A program made the position numbers and the translations under genes. A DNA stretch of 50,972 nucleotides from the NCBI GenBank assembly GCA_030263635.1, contig SZPI01000021.1, forward strand, positions 1 through 50,972, given 5' to 3'. The DNA is from Flexicrinis sp001567485. Its GTDB lineage: Bacteria; Chloroflexota; Anaerolineae; Aggregatilineales; Phototrophicaceae. The notes beneath the pieces were generated by a model. That model had not been told where the DNA came from, made no database searches, and worked only from the letters and a program-made list of their open reading frames with translations. The first letter of the stretch is position 1. The number at the start of each line of letters is the position of its first letter. This document shows, piece by piece, positions 49,225-50,972 of the stretch.

Positions 49225-50972
49225 ATGAGGAACTTGCCGGGCATCGTGGCCGTGCTCTGTATCATGATCTTAGCCGCGTGCCAGCCCGCCGCACCGCAGG
49301 CGCTGCCGACGGCTGAACCCTCCGCGCCGCCGACCGCGATACCGGCAGCGGCGACACCTACCCCGACGCCCTATGTACGACCCACGCCCCGTCCGACTTC
49401 CGTGTTTGGCTCGAACATCTCCGCCATGACACGCACCGGCTCGCTGCGCCTGATTCACGCAGCGCCCGATGCCGGGACACTGGATGCGCGTCTCGCGGGC
49501 GATTCGCTGCTGAACGGCCTCGGATTTGGCCGGGCCAGCAGTATCACGCCGGTGATCCCCGGCACGTACACATTGGAAATCCGGACGCGCGCGCAAGAGG
49601 GCGACGAGCCGCTGGCATCGGTTGATATCGAGTTCTTGCCGGGACAGATTATTGATGCCGTGGTGGTTCCAGATGACGCCGGTGCGCTGCATATCGAGCA
49701 TTTCGACGTCACACAGCCGCGCCTCTCGGAAGAACAAGCGTCTGTACGCTTCGTCCACGCGATGCCCGGCATCGGCGATATTCAGGTTCGCGCAGGGGCC
49801 AGTAGCAGCGTTCTCAAGCTGGGCGAGGTCAGCGATGGCCTTGTGATCCCCGGCCAAGAGCTGATCTTTACCGTCATCAACGACGCGGAAGAAATCTTCA
49901 ACGATACGCTGCGCGTCCGGCCGCTGACCAGCACGATCGCGGTCGTCACCGGCCCGCGTGAGCGTCCCCTACTATATACCTTCGAGGCGCCGGTGCCCGG
50001 TCAGTTCGGGCTTCGTGTGATCAACTTGAGCACCGAGGCGCGCGAAGTCGATGTTTACTTGACCGGCGAACTTCTAACGGGCGGCCTCGCGCCGAATGTC
50101 GCCACCGACCGCGTCAGCTATCCTTCCGGCCAGTACCGGCTCAGTGTGTATTCGGCAGGGGCAGACCTCGGCGCGTCCAGCCCGTATATCGCTTCACAGC
50201 CCGTAACCGCTCGGCCCGGCTCGATTGTGACCCTCGCACTCTTTGGCCCGGTCGCAGACATGCGCTGGGTGTGGATCGAAGAGGATCTCTCGGCTGTGCC
50301 ACAGGGCAAGTCGCGGGTGGTGTTCGTCAACGCGGCCGCCGGTTCACGGGCGATTCGCCCCGGTGTCGGGACATCGGAATTGGCGGATGTCGGCGCCGTC
50401 CCTCTCGGTGGCGTGAGCGGCCCTGCCTTACTTGATGCTGGTTCAACCCGCTTCTTCTTCCGTGGCGACAGCATGGAGAGCGATATTGTCCAGCTTGCCG
50501 AGGATGTCACAGTCCCAAGCGGGCAGAGCATTATCTTCTTCGTGACCGGCGCTGACGATCAACCGGTCTTAGTTGATGAGCAGGTCTCCGTCGATGAAAC
50601 GCTGTCGACCGAGACAGGCCAGCCCATCGAGAGCGATTATCTCGTCCGGTTCGTCAATATCATGGTGTCACAGCAAGGCATCGACCTCTATGTCGAGGGC
50701 AAGCTCGCACTCACCGACCTCGACTACGCGATCAGCAGCGAGCCTGTGGAAGTGTTCGGCAATTCGCTCGGACTGTCGGCGAGGCTGCCAGCCGGCGGCG
50801 CGACACTCGTCGATACACGTTTCGCGCTCGGCGATCCCGGTGAGTACACGGTGGTGATCTTCGGCACGGTCGAGAACGGCATCAACGCGCGCATCATCGA
50901 AGACGGCGACCTTTCGTTCACGTCTGACGATCCACGCGTGCGTTTGATCAACCTCACGCAAAGCTCTACCGA
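49225..50972 (+). CDS. DUF4397-domain lipoprotein (partial, runs off the window)
   Basis: This frame stays open from ATG 49225 to the window end (at least 582 codons). It begins with a lipoprotein signal peptide whose lipobox is ILAAC (Cys about residue 19), then a Pro/Thr/Ala-rich linker (about 20-60). DUF4397-like units follow (RLIHAAPDAGTLDARLAGD, VRFVHAMPGIGDIQVRAG, LRVINLSTEAREVDVYLTGE and VRFVNIMVSQQGIDLYVEGK). The C-terminus lies outside the window. It follows another DUF4397 protein, so the two probably belong to one surface-protein family arising by duplication. Confidence 0.85.
   Translation, partial: MRNLPGIVAVLCIMILAACQPAAPQALPTAEPSAPPTAIPAAATPTPTPYVRPTPRPTSVFGSNISAMTRTGSLRLIHAAPDAGTLDARLAGDSLLNGLGFGRASSITPVIPGTYTLEIRTRAQEGDEPLASVDIEFLPGQIIDAVVVPDDAGALHIEHFDVTQPRLSEEQASVRFVHAMPGIGDIQVRAGASSSVLKLGEVSDGLVIPGQELIFTVINDAEEIFNDTLRVRPLTSTIAVVTGPRERPLLYTFEAPVPGQFGLRVINLSTEAREVDVYLTGELLTGGLAPNVATDRVSYPSGQYRLSVYSAGADLGASSPYIASQPVTARPGSIVTLALFGPVADMRWVWIEEDLSAVPQGKSRVVFVNAAAGSRAIRPGVGTSELADVGAVPLGGVSGPALLDAGSTRFFFRGDSMESDIVQLAEDVTVPSGQSIIFFVTGADDQPVLVDEQVSVDETLSTETGQPIESDYLVRFVNIMVSQQGIDLYVEGKLALTDLDYAISSEPVEVFGNSLGLSARLPAGGATLVDTRFALGDPGEYTVVIFGTVENGINARIIEDGDLSFTSDDPRVRLINLTQSST

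Overview
The window is about 51 kb of GC-rich, densely packed bacterial chromosome. Its content points to the phylum Chloroflexota, probably class Anaerolineae. The reasons are long Pro/Thr-rich linkers of the PTPTATPTP kind in exported proteins, several secreted DUF4397, SH3 and LysM proteins, a baseplate-J-like membrane protein beside ruvX-mltG, and an actinobacterial-style FhaA-FhaB-RodA/FtsW-PBP cluster without an actinobacterial setting. The placement is an inference from gene content, since no marker phylogeny could be run. No phage, insertion sequence, CRISPR array or plasmid module is visible.

Left part (1-8.5 kb): rpsF-ssb-rpsR, where S18 carries an RGD-repeat extension, is followed by a membrane-anchored PpiC foldase and a terminator. 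An operon then encodes a DUF3662+FHA protein, a membrane FHA protein, methylthioadenosine phosphorylase, an FtsW/RodA polymerase and a PBP homologue that seems to have lost its catalytic motifs. A flippase-like membrane protein converges on it. From 8.7 to 18.8 kb come a C39-peptidase/TPR protein, MurJ, an MBL hydrolase, a membrane thioredoxin, an AlkP-superfamily metalloenzyme, a LysM glycosidase, a metallophosphoesterase with an unknown partner, an SDR and a YceI protein.

Middle (18.9-34.3 kb): two adjacent dynamin-like GTPases, lysA, a tRNA-fMet/tRNA-Met pair, tyrS and alaS. A tight operon follows: baseplate-J-like protein, ruvX, mltG and a substrate-binding lipoprotein. Pyrimidine-nucleoside phosphorylase is divergent from an ICMT-like methyltransferase, which is followed by a lone CoA-transferase subunit.

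Right part (35-51 kb): a peptide-binding protein gene, an ADP-ribosylglycohydrolase gene and a nicotinate phosphoribosyltransferase gene each show an internal deletion with a frame change. Among them lie secG, a C-terminal protease with a perfect 45-bp tandem duplication, a YjbR protein, a DsbA-like protein, a nicotinamidase-like hydrolase, mtnA and an isolated CpaF-like ATPase. A PfkB kinase paired with ahcY and two large DUF4397 surface proteins close the window; the second of these runs off the end.

Functional themes: cell-envelope growth (FtsW, degenerate PBP, MurJ, MltG, LysA, FHA proteins), recycling of S-adenosylmethionine by-products (mtnP, mtnA, ahcY plus a putative adenosine kinase), NAD salvage that appears broken at the phosphoribosyltransferase step, and exported redox, folding and adhesion-type proteins. 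The strongest leads are the FHA-RodA-PBP cluster with its apparently dead PBP, the tandem dynamin pair, the unusual initiator tRNA, and the cluster of three genes with internal deletions.
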